Source: DASUMF01 sp040510575
GTDB taxonomy: Bacteria; Actinomycetota; Acidimicrobiia; IMCC26256; DASPTH01
Direction of reading: 5' to 3'
Length of the DNA stretch: 14,938 nt
Assembly (NCBI GenBank): GCA_040510575.1
Contig: JBEVIU010000126.1
Location: 1 to 14,938, forward strand
In this document: positions 1 to 6,624 of the stretch, in pieces
Layout: every line of letters starts with the position of its first letter
How positions within the stretch are numbered: position 1 is the first letter of the stretch
The notes under the pieces: generated by a model
What the model saw: only the letters and a program-made list of their open reading frames with translations
Told to the model about the DNA's origin: nothing
The model's database searches: none
Translations under genes and position numbers: made by a program

Positions 1-182
1 GGCTCACGGGCATCCGGGCGGTCGATCTCCACGTAGGTGTGCTCGGCGTCGACGATGAACGGCTTGCCGGCCACCCGGTACCGCCAGTCGAACCTGAACG
101 TGAACCGCCGGACCGTACGTGCCTTGGCCTCGACCTTGGCCTCGACCCGGCGTTCCTCTGCCTCGAACGATGTGGTCTCCAT
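1..182 (-). CDS. Hypothetical protein, N-terminal fragment cut by window edge
   Basis: The reading frame begins at ATG 182-180 and stays open to base 3, so about 60 codons are present and the C-terminus lies outside the window. An in-frame TAA lies 12 bases upstream of the ATG, so no earlier start is possible, and a purine-rich AAGGCGGGA sits just before it. The visible protein opens with a charged, probably helical stretch with EAK repeats (METTSFEAEERRVEAKVEAK), then an alternating hydrophobic/charged segment (FTFRFDWRYRV) that looks like beta strands. No signal peptide or membrane segment is visible. I do not recognise the family. It lies 42 bp downstream of the preceding minus-strand gene and may share its transcript. 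Confidence 0.5.
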   Translation of the reverse strand, partial: METTSFEAEERRVEAKVEAKARTVRRFTFRFDWRYRVAGKPFIVDAEHTYVEIDRPDARE

Positions 183-224
183 CGTCCCGCCTTACCCAGC
201 GAGCGCCTCGGAAACACCCGCTCG

Positions 225-806
225 TCAGGTCGACGATGCCCGCCGTTCGTCGAGCCGGTCGAACACGTCGAGCATCGCTGCGAGCGTTGTGCCGTAGACG
301 ACGTGGGCGGCGGCGGTGAAGGCTTGGCGGCGCGGGTCGTCGCGCGTGGGTGCGGGCATCAATCCGAACTCGGGCACCCATCCCGCGTAGCTCACGCCGT
401 GCTCGACCAGCGCGAACCCCGTCGCGGTGGCGATCCGATGTCGCGGCGGCGCGAGCACCGCGTAGAGCGCACCGGCCGCGGCGCCGAAGCCGACGTGCAG
501 CGCGAGCGCGCCGTACGCCAACGGCTTGCCGCGCGGCGTCGCCATGAAGGGCAGGCGCTTCCCGGCGCGACGTACGACTTCGACGTACGAGGGCCGCGCC
601 CGCGTGGTGCGCGCGCCCGCGAGCTGCACCGCGGCCATCGGGACGGTGGCGATCGCGCCGGCGACCGCCCCGCGCCCGGCGCGACCGGCGACTGCCCACG
701 GGTGCCAGCGAGAGCGGCTCGGCGTGAGGTCGTGGTTGGGGTGGAGGGCGTGGGCGTGCTCACGATGCGCTTGCGCGGTCGAAGAACCTGGTGCGAACGA
801 CGTCAT
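225..806 (-). CDS. Small predicted integral membrane protein (YagU/DUF1440-like)
   Basis: Predicted inner-membrane protein of 193 residues from ATG 806. A GTG two codons upstream (812) is possible but has no better ribosome site. After a basic, His-rich N-terminus come about four hydrophobic segments: around GAVAGAIATVPMAAVQLAG, GALALHVGFGAAAGALYAVL, TGFALVEHGVSYAGWVPEFG, and a last one ending in AAHVVYGTTLAAML. The glycine/alanine-rich first segment and the HVGFGAAAGALY motif resemble small membrane proteins of the DUF1440/YagU type, whose function is unknown. The resemblance is from memory and is the weakest part of this call; the membrane character is visible directly. The gene lies 63 bp downstream of the EamA transporter, with a hairpin in the gap, so it may be a separate transcription unit. 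Confidence 0.65.
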   Translation of the reverse strand: MTSFAPGSSTAQAHREHAHALHPNHDLTPSRSRWHPWAVAGRAGRGAVAGAIATVPMAAVQLAGARTTRARPSYVEVVRRAGKRLPFMATPRGKPLAYGALALHVGFGAAAGALYAVLAPPRHRIATATGFALVEHGVSYAGWVPEFGLMPAPTRDDPRRQAFTAAAHVVYGTTLAAMLDVFDRLDERRASST

Positions 807-839
807 GCCCACAGGGTTCCCGATCCGGCAGCCGCTGAA

Positions 840-854
840 CCCCTGCGCCAGGGG
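840..854 (-). terminator. Perfect 6-bp hairpin between transporter and membrane-protein gene
   Basis: CCCCTG, a 3-base loop and CAGGGG form a perfect stem 15 bases past the transporter's stop codon on the minus strand. No U-tract follows, so this would be an actinobacterial-type terminator or only a pause/processing hairpin. Its place between two same-strand genes supports a transcript boundary. Confidence 0.4.
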
Positions 855-869
855 CGAACCGCGCGAGCG

Positions 870-1847
870 TCAGTCGGCGAACGGTGGCTCGGCGAGGTCG
901 ACGAGCATGATCTCGTCGTCCTGTTGGCGGATCTGGATGGCGAGGATGCCACCGATCGTTGCGAGCACCACCGCACCCGCGAGCATCTGCAGCCCGGTGA
1001 GCGCTTGATCGAAGAAGATCCAGCCGCCAACGGCGGTGACCACGGTGGTGCCGAGGATGATCACCGACGCGATGCCCACGTTGACGTGCTTCTGCGCCCA
1101 CGTCATGAGGCCGTGGCCTGCGCAGCCGACGACCGCGGCCAGCGCGACGAGATAGCCCCACTCCTCGCCGGTGATCGCAGTGAACGACGTGCCCCAGAGC
1201 GCGGCCATCGGGGTGATGAGCGTGCCACCGATGATGAACACGCCGGCGATGTAGGCCGCCGCCGGCACGCCGGCAACTCGCGCTCGCTTCACGCTGAGCA
1301 GGTAGGCGGTCTGCGCGAGCAGGCTGCCCACCGCGAGGAGGTCGCCCTTGCGGCTCGCGCCACTCGTGCTTCCCGCGCTCAACACGAACACCGCGACGGC
1401 CGCCATCGTCACGACCATCAACGCGATCTGCGCACGCGACAGCCGCTCGCCGAACATCGGCACCGCGATCACCGCGATCATGACCGGCGAGATCGCGCCG
1501 ATCAGCACCGCGTTGGCGAGCGACGTCTCCTGGAACGACGCGAAGCCGAGCGTCTGCGCGAGCGTGAACGCCACACCACCCGCGAGCGCGGCCTTGATCC
1601 AACGCCACGCGAGCGGCGCCTTCGCCAGATAGGCGACGAGGACCATCACCGGCACGGCCAGCCAGTTCCTCCACGCCGCGATCGTGAGCGGTGACGCGTC
1701 GATCGCCCGCACGAAGAGCGGCCCGAGCCCCCAGAGGAAGGTGACGGCGAGCACTGCGAGGTACCCGACGCCCGACTCGCCACCGACTCGCTCGGTGAAC
1801 CTCGCCCGAGCGCCGGGGATCGGGACGGCGGGGGTGGCGGCGCTCAC
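870..1847 (-). CDS. EamA/DMT-family transporter
   Basis: Ten-helix transporter of the drug/metabolite transporter superfamily; members export amino acids, metabolites or drugs, and the substrate cannot be read from sequence. Two EamA repeats are visible. Repeat one starts at VLAVTFLWGLGPLFVRAID and includes the WRNWLAVPVM helix and the FASFQETSLANAVLI segment ending near MFGERLS. Repeat two starts at GDLLAVGSLLAQTAYLLS and ends near IFFDQALTGLQ, with last helix VVLATIGGILAIQI. The PMFGERLS and FFDQALT turns are the usual E-rich repeat ends. I place the start at GTG 1847, giving 325 residues, because it forms a GTGA overlap with the upstream glycosyltransferase's stop, as seen at other junctions here. 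ATG 1856 would give 328 residues. Co-transcription with two glycosyltransferases suggests precursor or product movement across the membrane, but that is inference. Confidence 0.88.
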   Translation of the reverse strand: MSAATPAVPIPGARARFTERVGGESGVGYLAVLAVTFLWGLGPLFVRAIDASPLTIAAWRNWLAVPVMVLVAYLAKAPLAWRWIKAALAGGVAFTLAQTLGFASFQETSLANAVLIGAISPVMIAVIAVPMFGERLSRAQIALMVVTMAAVAVFVLSAGSTSGASRKGDLLAVGSLLAQTAYLLSVKRARVAGVPAAAYIAGVFIIGGTLITPMAALWGTSFTAITGEEWGYLVALAAVVGCAGHGLMTWAQKHVNVGIASVIILGTTVVTAVGGWIFFDQALTGLQMLAGAVVLATIGGILAIQIRQQDDEIMLVDLAEPPFAD

Positions 1848-2989
1848 GCCGTGCATTCGAGCGCATCGACGAAGCGGCGCGCCACAGCATTCGGCGCAAA
1901 ATCGTGCAGCACCCGTTCGCGTGCCGGCGCGGCCCGGCGGCGCGCGCCGGCCGGATCGGCCGCCACCCGCTGCAGTTGCTCAGTTGCGTGGGCGACCGAC
2001 GGCTCGGCCCACCGCTGGTCGGGGCTGTACGACACGTGGGCATGGTGGTGCACGGGCACGAGCTCGTGGTCGACGAGGTACGCATCGTCGGGCGTGAGGT
2101 ACTCGAGGTAGCCGCCCCACCCGGTCGCGATCACCGGGTTGCCGTACGCGCACGCATCGAACGCGCCGATCCCCCACCCCTCGCCCCGGGCCAGGCCGAT
2201 GTAGCAGTCGCCGCGCGTGTGCAGCGCCGCGATCCGCTCCTCGGGCCACCGGTCGACGGCGAGTTGGATGCGCGCCGGGCGCGCATAGCGACGCACGATC
2301 TCCGCGACCTGCCAGCCACTGGTGAGGGCCAGTGGGCTCGTCGCACCCCACTCGTCGACCGGGCGCATCTCGCTGAGCGACCCCGTCTTCACCACCAGCA
2401 CGACCGGGTCGTCGGCGGTGAACGCGTCGAGGAACGCGCGCACGACGTGGAACATCGCCTTGCGCTCGTCCCAGCGGCCGATCGAATAGAAGACGGTCAC
2501 GTCGTCGGGCACGCCGAGCGCGGCGACGGCCTCGTCGTCGGCACGCACAGGGTCGCACGCGACGTGCGGCACCACCGAGATCGGCACCCGCACGCCACCG
2601 GCGAGGAACACCGACCGGTTCCACTCGCTGGGCACGATGACGCGATCGACCGCGTTCAGGAGGGACGGCCAGTGCCGCGGGATGCGGTCGGTCTCCCAGA
2701 CGGTGTGGCCGACGAGCGGTCCGTCGTCGGAGAGCACGCCGCGCACGAGCGGATAGTGCTCGGGAACCAGATGCGCGACGGTCGGTGCGCCGGCCGCCGC
2801 GACGTCCTCGGGGCGTTCGTCGCGCGAGAACGGGAGGAACCCGGGCTTCGCCCCGCCCATGGTGTTGGTCCAGCCCCGAAACTCGACTGCTGTCCCCGCG
2901 GCGCGCACTGCCCGCACGAGCCGGTCGGCGGCGTCGCCGTACCCGGTCGAATCGTCTTCGGCCACGTACCGCAGTCGGGCGTGCGTCAC
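1844..2989 (-). CDS. GT4-type (GT-B fold) glycosyltransferase
   Basis: Retaining glycosyltransferase family 1/GT4 homologue, 381 residues, predicted cytosolic, using a nucleotide-sugar donor. The N-terminal acceptor domain begins RLRYVAEDDSTGYGDAADR. The donor domain begins near residue 164 (VTVFYSIGRWDERKAMFHVV) and ends with the family's glycine-rich signature ARGEGWGIGAFDACAYGNPV (268-286) followed by VIATGWGGYLEYL. The E-x7-E pair common in GT4 appears here as E270 and D278. The SEWNRSVF motif (121-128) is common in this subgroup. Start GTG 2989 overlaps the TGA of the upstream GT32 gene as GTGA, so the two are probably translationally coupled, and the 3' end overlaps the transporter start in the same way. 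The acceptor is unknown; a role in a surface glycan or in glycosylating the locus's exported protein is inference. Confidence 0.9.
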   Translation of the reverse strand: MTHARLRYVAEDDSTGYGDAADRLVRAVRAAGTAVEFRGWTNTMGGAKPGFLPFSRDERPEDVAAAGAPTVAHLVPEHYPLVRGVLSDDGPLVGHTVWETDRIPRHWPSLLNAVDRVIVPSEWNRSVFLAGGVRVPISVVPHVACDPVRADDEAVAALGVPDDVTVFYSIGRWDERKAMFHVVRAFLDAFTADDPVVLVVKTGSLSEMRPVDEWGATSPLALTSGWQVAEIVRRYARPARIQLAVDRWPEERIAALHTRGDCYIGLARGEGWGIGAFDACAYGNPVIATGWGGYLEYLTPDDAYLVDHELVPVHHHAHVSYSPDQRWAEPSVAHATEQLQRVAADPAGARRRAAPARERVLHDFAPNAVARRFVDALECTA

Positions 2990-3828
2990 GCGAACAACTC
3001 GTGCTCCGGCAGATGCGGGCGCACGATCGACGCGTACGCCGACGGGCTGGTGCGTACCCACGCCTCGGTGACGGTGCGGGCGTTCACGTCGCTGAAGTCG
3101 CGACGTTCCTCGTCCCACCAGAGGTGGGCGGCGAGATGCACCGACGCGACACCGGTGAGATCGCCCACCGGATCGACGAGGAGGCCGCGCAGGCCGTCGG
3201 GCGTCGGTCCGAAGGCGTGGAAGGTCCGTTGCGGTTCCACGCGGACGATGTCGGGGTGTGCGCGAGCGAGGTCGTCGGCGAGGAAGCAACTGTGGGCCGA
3301 CCACGATCCGTCGAGCGCGTCGGCGATCTCGTCACGCCAGCGATTCACGTAGTCGGCGCCGGGCTCGGCCATCACCAATGCGTTCGACAACGACGAGCGC
3401 GACGCGTTGACGCGTGGGTCGAACACGTCGGGCTCCTGACCGATCACCGCCGACGCTGCCCACAGGTCGTCGGCGACCGGCGCGACGAACGCGGTGTCGA
3501 TGTCGGCGTACATGCCGCCGTGCTGCGCGAGCACGTCGAGGCGCACGAAGTCGGCTTCGTGCGCGTACGAGAACTGGGCGACGAACGGATCGTCGTACGC
3601 GAAGTCGACGACGGCACGCACACGCTCGACGCGATCGAGGGTGACGAGCGGGCGCGCGAGATCCCAGTAGACGCCGTACGGCAACTCGTGGTGGTGCAAC
3701 ACGATCTCGTCGGGCTGCACGACAGCACGGCACGACGCGATGGCGAGGTAGTGCACGAGGTGGAAGGGCTCGTCTTGCGGTCGGAGCCCGAACACGAAGT
3801 GCACGATGCGGGGGATGCGCTGGGTCAT
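2986..3828 (-). CDS. GT32-type glycosyltransferase with DXD motif
   Basis: 280-residue GT-A fold enzyme of the 'glycosyltransferase sugar-binding region containing DXD motif' group (GT32/OCH1-like, also found in capsular polysaccharide synthesis). It opens with the typical IPRIVHFVFGL (5-15), then EADFVRLDVLAQHGGMYADI (91-110) with the catalytic metal-binding D109-I-D111. An AEPGADYVNRW-like helix and HLWWDEER (about 240-247) follow. Length fits the family. Start ATG 3828 is the first position before the conserved IPRIVH; upstream sequence in frame looks non-coding. No strong Shine-Dalgarno is seen. It is the first gene of the minus-strand unit and is divergent, over only 33 bp, from the plus-strand glycosyltransferase. 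Confidence 0.88.
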   Translation of the reverse strand: MTQRIPRIVHFVFGLRPQDEPFHLVHYLAIASCRAVVQPDEIVLHHHELPYGVYWDLARPLVTLDRVERVRAVVDFAYDDPFVAQFSYAHEADFVRLDVLAQHGGMYADIDTAFVAPVADDLWAASAVIGQEPDVFDPRVNASRSSLSNALVMAEPGADYVNRWRDEIADALDGSWSAHSCFLADDLARAHPDIVRVEPQRTFHAFGPTPDGLRGLLVDPVGDLTGVASVHLAAHLWWDEERRDFSDVNARTVTEAWVRTSPSAYASIVRPHLPEHELFA

Positions 3829-3861
3829 GGGAGCCGGTCGCCGTCGCAGGATCGTTACCGT

Positions 3862-5151
3862 GTGCGCGTGGACCCGGATCGTACCGATCGTGTCGTCGCG
3901 GGGCCGACCCTGCTCGTGGTGCCCACGGCGCCACGCCCCGATGGCAACGGGCTCGCGATGCGTGCCGGCATGTGGCTCGACATGCTCGCGGCGGTCGCAC
4001 CCGTGCACCTCGTCGTCGTGCCGGTGTCGGGACCGGCGGACGGCTCGGCCTGGATCGACGCCCGAGCTGCGTCGTACACCGTCGTCGATCCGGTGGCCGC
4101 CGACGCGGCGGATCAGCACGTGGTGGCGCAGCTCGGCCATCGAGAGTGGCGCGACGCGATCGATGCCACCGCCCCGCTCCCGTGGCGCGTGGCGCTGGCG
4201 CCACCGTCGCTGTCGGTCGACGCGATGGCGCGTCTTGCCCCGCACCTCCTCGGTGTCGCGCCGGGCGCGGTGGTCGTGATGCGCGAGTACCTCGTGCCCT
4301 TCGGGGTCACGCTCGGACGCGCGCTGGGTGCCGCGCGCACGGTGATCGACCTCGACGACGATGTCGAGGCCCTGCTCGAACGCCACGGCGACCGCGAGGC
4401 TGCCGAAGGCTACGGGCGCGTGGCCCGGCACTGGCTGCCACGGGTCGACGCGGTCACGATCGCGTCAGCGGGCGAGGCCCTCGCGGTCGCGACACGTCAC
4501 GACCTCGCCCCGCTCGTCGTGGTCCCGAACACGGTTGCCCCGCTGTCGGACGTCGCGCCACGCCCCGGCGACGACCACCTCGTGTTCGTCGCCAACTTCA
4601 CCTACGCACCCAACGAGCAGGCAGCGATCACCCTCGCCCGCGAGGTGCTGCCCATCGTGCGGGGCACCCGCCCGACCGCGACGCTCGACCTCGTCGGTGC
4701 GCCCAGCGCGGCCGTGCGCGCGCTCGACGCGCTCCCCGGTGTGGTCGTGCACGGCTTCGTGCCCAGCGTCGCGCCGCTCTACGCGGCCGCCGACGTGATG
4801 GTCGCCCCGCTCGACGACGGCGCGGGCACTCGCATCAAGGTGCTCGAAGCGTTCGCGCATCAGCGGCCGGTGGTCGCCACCCCGGCGGCGGTCGCCGGGC
4901 TCGCGGTGACCGACGGCCGCGACGTGATGCTCGCGAGCACTCCGGGCGTCCTCGCGCTCGCGGTGGAGCGTGTGCTCGCCGACCCCACGCTCGCCGACGC
5001 GCTCGTGGCAGCAGCGACCACGACACTGACCGAGCACTACGCTCCCCGCGTCGTCGCCCCGATCGTGCGACGCGTGCTGCTCGGCGACGAAGCGCCCGAT
5101 GACGAAGTGCCCGATGACGAAGCGCCCAGCGACGAAATGGGAGTGCGGTGA
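3862..5151 (+). CDS. GT4-like glycosyltransferase with acidic repeat tail
   Basis: 429-residue GT-B fold glycosyltransferase of the group 1 class, similar to enzymes of exopolysaccharide loci. The N-domain starts GPTLLVVPTAPRPDGNGLAM, with the P-x-G-NG-x-x-R-x-x-x-x-L pattern of sugar transferases. The linker VVVPNTVAP and the donor domain start (HLVFVANFTYAPNEQA) are clear. The C-terminal signature is VAPLDDGAGTRIKVLEAFAH (314-333) followed by QRPVVATPAAVAGL. I choose GTG 3862, about 10 bases after an AGGA; GTG 3868 is equally possible and would suit a leaderless transcript (TACCGT at 3856-3861). The C-terminus (about 409-425) is an acidic DEAPD/DEVPD repeat encoded by a 15-bp tandem repeat. 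The stop overlaps the PqqD-like gene's GTG as GTGA, indicating an operon. Confidence 0.88.
   Translation: MRVDPDRTDRVVAGPTLLVVPTAPRPDGNGLAMRAGMWLDMLAAVAPVHLVVVPVSGPADGSAWIDARAASYTVVDPVAADAADQHVVAQLGHREWRDAIDATAPLPWRVALAPPSLSVDAMARLAPHLLGVAPGAVVVMREYLVPFGVTLGRALGAARTVIDLDDDVEALLERHGDREAAEGYGRVARHWLPRVDAVTIASAGEALAVATRHDLAPLVVVPNTVAPLSDVAPRPGDDHLVFVANFTYAPNEQAAITLAREVLPIVRGTRPTATLDLVGAPSAAVRALDALPGVVVHGFVPSVAPLYAAADVMVAPLDDGAGTRIKVLEAFAHQRPVVATPAAVAGLAVTDGRDVMLASTPGVLALAVERVLADPTLADALVAAATTTLTEHYAPRVVAPIVRRVLLGDEAPDDEVPDDEAPSDEMGVR
5086..5136 (+). repeat. 15-bp tandem repeat encoding acidic tail of the glycosyltransferase
   Basis: Three copies of a 15-bp unit (GACGAAGCGCCCGAT and two near-identical versions at 5101 and 5116), then the first 6 bases of a fourth. 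They encode DEAPD, DEVPD, DEAPS and DE. The repeat lies in frame just before the stop codon, so copy-number change would alter tail length without breaking the frame. Confidence 0.85.
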
Positions 5152-5408
5152 GCGAGGAGTTACCAGAACCGGTGGACGGCCTCGACGTCCACGAGGTCGA
5201 AGACGGCCTCGTCGTCTACCACGCCGACACCGACCGCGTGCACTACCTCAACTCGACTGCCGCGGTCGTGCTCTCGCTGTCCGACGGCACGCGGACCGTC
5301 GGCGAGCTCGCCGAGCTGGTGCAGGCCGCGTGGGAGCTCGACGCGCCGCCCCTCGCCGAGGTGCAGGGGTGCGTGATCCAGCTCCGTGCCGAGGGCGTGC
5401 TGCGATAG
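5148..5408 (+). CDS. PqqD-family protein (RiPP recognition element fold)
   Basis: 86-residue PqqD-like protein (PF05402 type), a small winged-helix protein. Relatives bind leader peptides (PqqD, the lasso peptide B1 protein) or accompany HprK-related kinases in glycan loci. The visible pattern is GLDVHEVEDGLVVYHADTDR, then VHYLNSTAAVVLSLSDGTRT and GELAELVQAAWE. This is the usual beta hairpin, 'LN-x-(S/T)-A-x-x-(I/V)-(L/W)-x-L-x-(D/E)G-x-x-(S/T)' helix and recognition helix, ending in CVIQLRAEGVLR. It covers the whole domain with no fusion. GTG 5148 overlaps the upstream stop as GTGA, and the HprK-like kinase follows directly, a pairing seen in both known settings. Which peptide or protein it recognises is not shown; the nearest candidate is the 91-residue exported protein 0.9 kb downstream. 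Confidence 0.88.
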   Translation: MSEELPEPVDGLDVHEVEDGLVVYHADTDRVHYLNSTAAVVLSLSDGTRTVGELAELVQAAWELDAPPLAEVQGCVIQLRAEGVLR

Positions 5409-6244
5409 CAGACCCGGCGCCCGTCGCCCTCCGCCTGCTCTGGCACTCCGTGCGCGTCGATGCCGACGCCGACGTGCTCGACGCGCTGCTTCCCTTGTTG
5501 CCGCAGGCCACGCATCCGATGCCGCCGCTCGCGACGATGCACTACACCGCCCGGCGCAGCAGCGGCGGGAGCGACGGCGAGGGTTGGGATGTCGGCGAGG
5601 AGGGTGACCACCTCGTACGCGTGGGCGACGCCGGCGCGGCAAGCGACGCGATCTACGTGCGGATGCACCGTCGCGCATTCGAGCTCGCGTCGCGACGCGG
5701 CTGGTCGCGCGTGCATGCTGCGACCGTCGATCTCGACGGCTCACGAGTGCTGCTCGTGGGGCAGGCCGGTGTCGGCAAGACGACGCTCGCACTGCGCCTG
5801 CTCTACGACGGCGCCGACGTGCAAGGTGACGAGAGCGTGTTGTTGCGCGCCGACGGCACGAGCCTCGCGGTTCCGCGCGCGTTCCATGTGAAAGCAGGCA
5901 CCGACTCGTTCGTGCCCGAGCTGCGCGAGCTCGGCGAACTCCCCCGCGTGGAGGAAGTGACGGTGGTCGACCCCCGCCTCGCGCGCGCACCGTGGGTGCT
6001 GACCGACGCCCCGATCGACCATGTCGTGTTGCTCGAGCGAGGTGAGGCACGGCAGCCGGCGATCGAGCCAGTGGGCCGCGCCGCGGTGCTCGAAGCGCTC
6101 GTGCAACAGGCGTTTCCGTTGACCGAGAGCAAGGCGGTGCTGGTGCGAACCCTCGCCGGCGCGATCGGAGCCGCCCAGGGTCACGTCGCCACGGGCGGTG
6201 AGCCTGCGGCGACGGTCAGTGCGCTCCGCGCCGTTCTCCGATAA
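5369..6244 (+). CDS. HprK-related P-loop serine kinase
   Basis: Homologue of the C-terminal catalytic domain of HPr kinase/phosphorylase. Relatives include lasso-peptide tailoring kinases and 'HprK-related kinase' proteins of glycan loci. The pre-P-loop strand VHAATVDLDGSRVLLVG leads into Walker A GQAGVGKTTLAL (DNA 5759-5794). GADVQGDESVLLRADG then corresponds to the HprK strand holding the catalytic acidic pair, here D-E. LPRVEEVTVVDPRLA and IDHVVLLERGE match the later core strands. HPr and a PTS EIIA are not seen nearby. The start is uncertain. GTG 5369 (291 residues) overlaps pqqD by 40 bases; GTG 5450 (264 residues) would cut into the conserved-looking LRLLWHSVRV strand; an ATA at 5405 would give an ATAG overlap like the GTGA junctions upstream. 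Substrate is unknown. Confidence 0.82.
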   Translation: MRDPAPCRGRAAIADPAPVALRLLWHSVRVDADADVLDALLPLLPQATHPMPPLATMHYTARRSSGGSDGEGWDVGEEGDHLVRVGDAGAASDAIYVRMHRRAFELASRRGWSRVHAATVDLDGSRVLLVGQAGVGKTTLALRLLYDGADVQGDESVLLRADGTSLAVPRAFHVKAGTDSFVPELRELGELPRVEEVTVVDPRLARAPWVLTDAPIDHVVLLERGEARQPAIEPVGRAAVLEALVQQAFPLTESKAVLVRTLAGAIGAAQGHVATGGEPAATVSALRAVLR

Positions 6245-6245
6245 T
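6240..6245 (+). promoter_or_regulatory. Possible -10 box upstream of the small exported protein
   Basis: GATAAT spans the kinase's stop codon and matches the -10 consensus at five of six positions, which is rare in this GC-rich sequence. It would start transcripts near 6252, leaving about a 50-base leader that includes the strong ribosome site. I find no convincing -35 at 16-18 bp, so the call is tentative. It would let the small protein be expressed more than the operon's enzymes. Confidence 0.3.
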
Positions 6246-6302
6246 CTGCGTCGGTCGCCGACACCCCCACGTCGTGCACACCACCGCTCGGGAGGAGCCA
6301 TC

Positions 6303-6578
6303 ATGAGCCAGGACTTCGAAGCTGCCCTCGACGGTGTCGACGGCGATCGCCGGTCGTTCCTCAAGAAGATGGCGATCACCACTGCGTTCGCCGCGCCGGT
6401 CGTGTCGTCGTTCACGATGACCGGCATCAAGGCCGTCTATGCGCAGACGCCGAGCGTGAGCAACCAGGTGTCGAACGCGGGCGCGACCGCCATCGACCCA
6501 CCCGCCACCTCGTCCACGGCGCCGACCACGACGACCACCACCTCGAACACCAACACGACGATCCCCACCGAGGACTGA
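6303..6578 (+). CDS. Small Tat-exported Ser/Thr-rich protein, possible modification substrate
   Basis: 91 residues from ATG 6303, preceded by the best ribosome site in the locus (GGAGGAG, 6291-6297, 5-base spacing). The acidic N-terminus (residues 1-15) is followed by a twin-arginine signal RRSFLKKMA (16-24) and a hydrophobic stretch with AFAAPVVSSFTM (28-39). A likely signal peptidase site is VYA|Q (45-48). The predicted mature part of about 44 residues has 20 Ser/Thr, including six Thr in a row (75-80), several Asn and Pro, no Cys, no Lys and no Arg. It could be a structural surface peptide, a mucin-like O-glycosylated tail, or a modified peptide precursor. It sits between the kinase and a GT2 enzyme on the same strand. 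The family is not recognised by name. That the gene is real is well supported; its role is inference. Confidence 0.8.
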   Translation: MSQDFEAALDGVDGDRRSFLKKMAITTAFAAPVVSSFTMTGIKAVYAQTPSVSNQVSNAGATAIDPPATSSTAPTTTTTTSNTNTTIPTED

Positions 6579-6584
6579 TCGCCG

Positions 6585-6598
6585 CGCCCTCGGGGGCG
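6585..6598 (+). other. Short GC hairpin between small protein and GT2 gene
   Basis: CGCCC, loop TCGG and GGGCG form a 5-bp stem 6 bases past the stop of the small exported protein. There is no T-run. It might act as an attenuator giving more transcript of the small protein than of the GT2 enzyme, or mean nothing; stems this short are common at this GC content. Confidence 0.25.
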
Positions 6599-6624
6599 GG
6601 TGCGTCGATCGCGCCGATGTCGCG

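Noticed and set aside
39..1694. Long plus-strand open frame of 551 codons opposite the transporter
   Set aside because: It is rich in Arg/His/Glu with no domain, and is the mirror of the minus-strand transporter and membrane-protein genes, whose helices and motifs are clear.
1904..3352. Plus-strand open frame of 482 codons opposite the GT4 gene
   Set aside because: It has a low-complexity Arg/His-rich translation; the minus strand carries the GT4 signature and coupled starts.
2785..3861. N-terminal extension of the plus-strand glycosyltransferase
   Set aside because: The frame is open upstream only because of high GC content; that part lies opposite the GT32/GT4 genes and the family's N-terminus starts near 3900.
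6250..6262. GTCGG-TCG-CCGAC hairpin after the kinase stop as a terminator
   Set aside because: It has only five base pairs and no T-run, and the downstream gene appears to belong to the same locus; such stems are expected by chance here.
6303..6578. Glycocin, lanthipeptide or lasso precursor assignment for the small protein
   Set aside because: There is no Cys for S-linked sugars or lanthionines, and no B2/cyclase partners or lasso-type Gly/Asp pattern; only the general idea of a modified exported peptide is kept.
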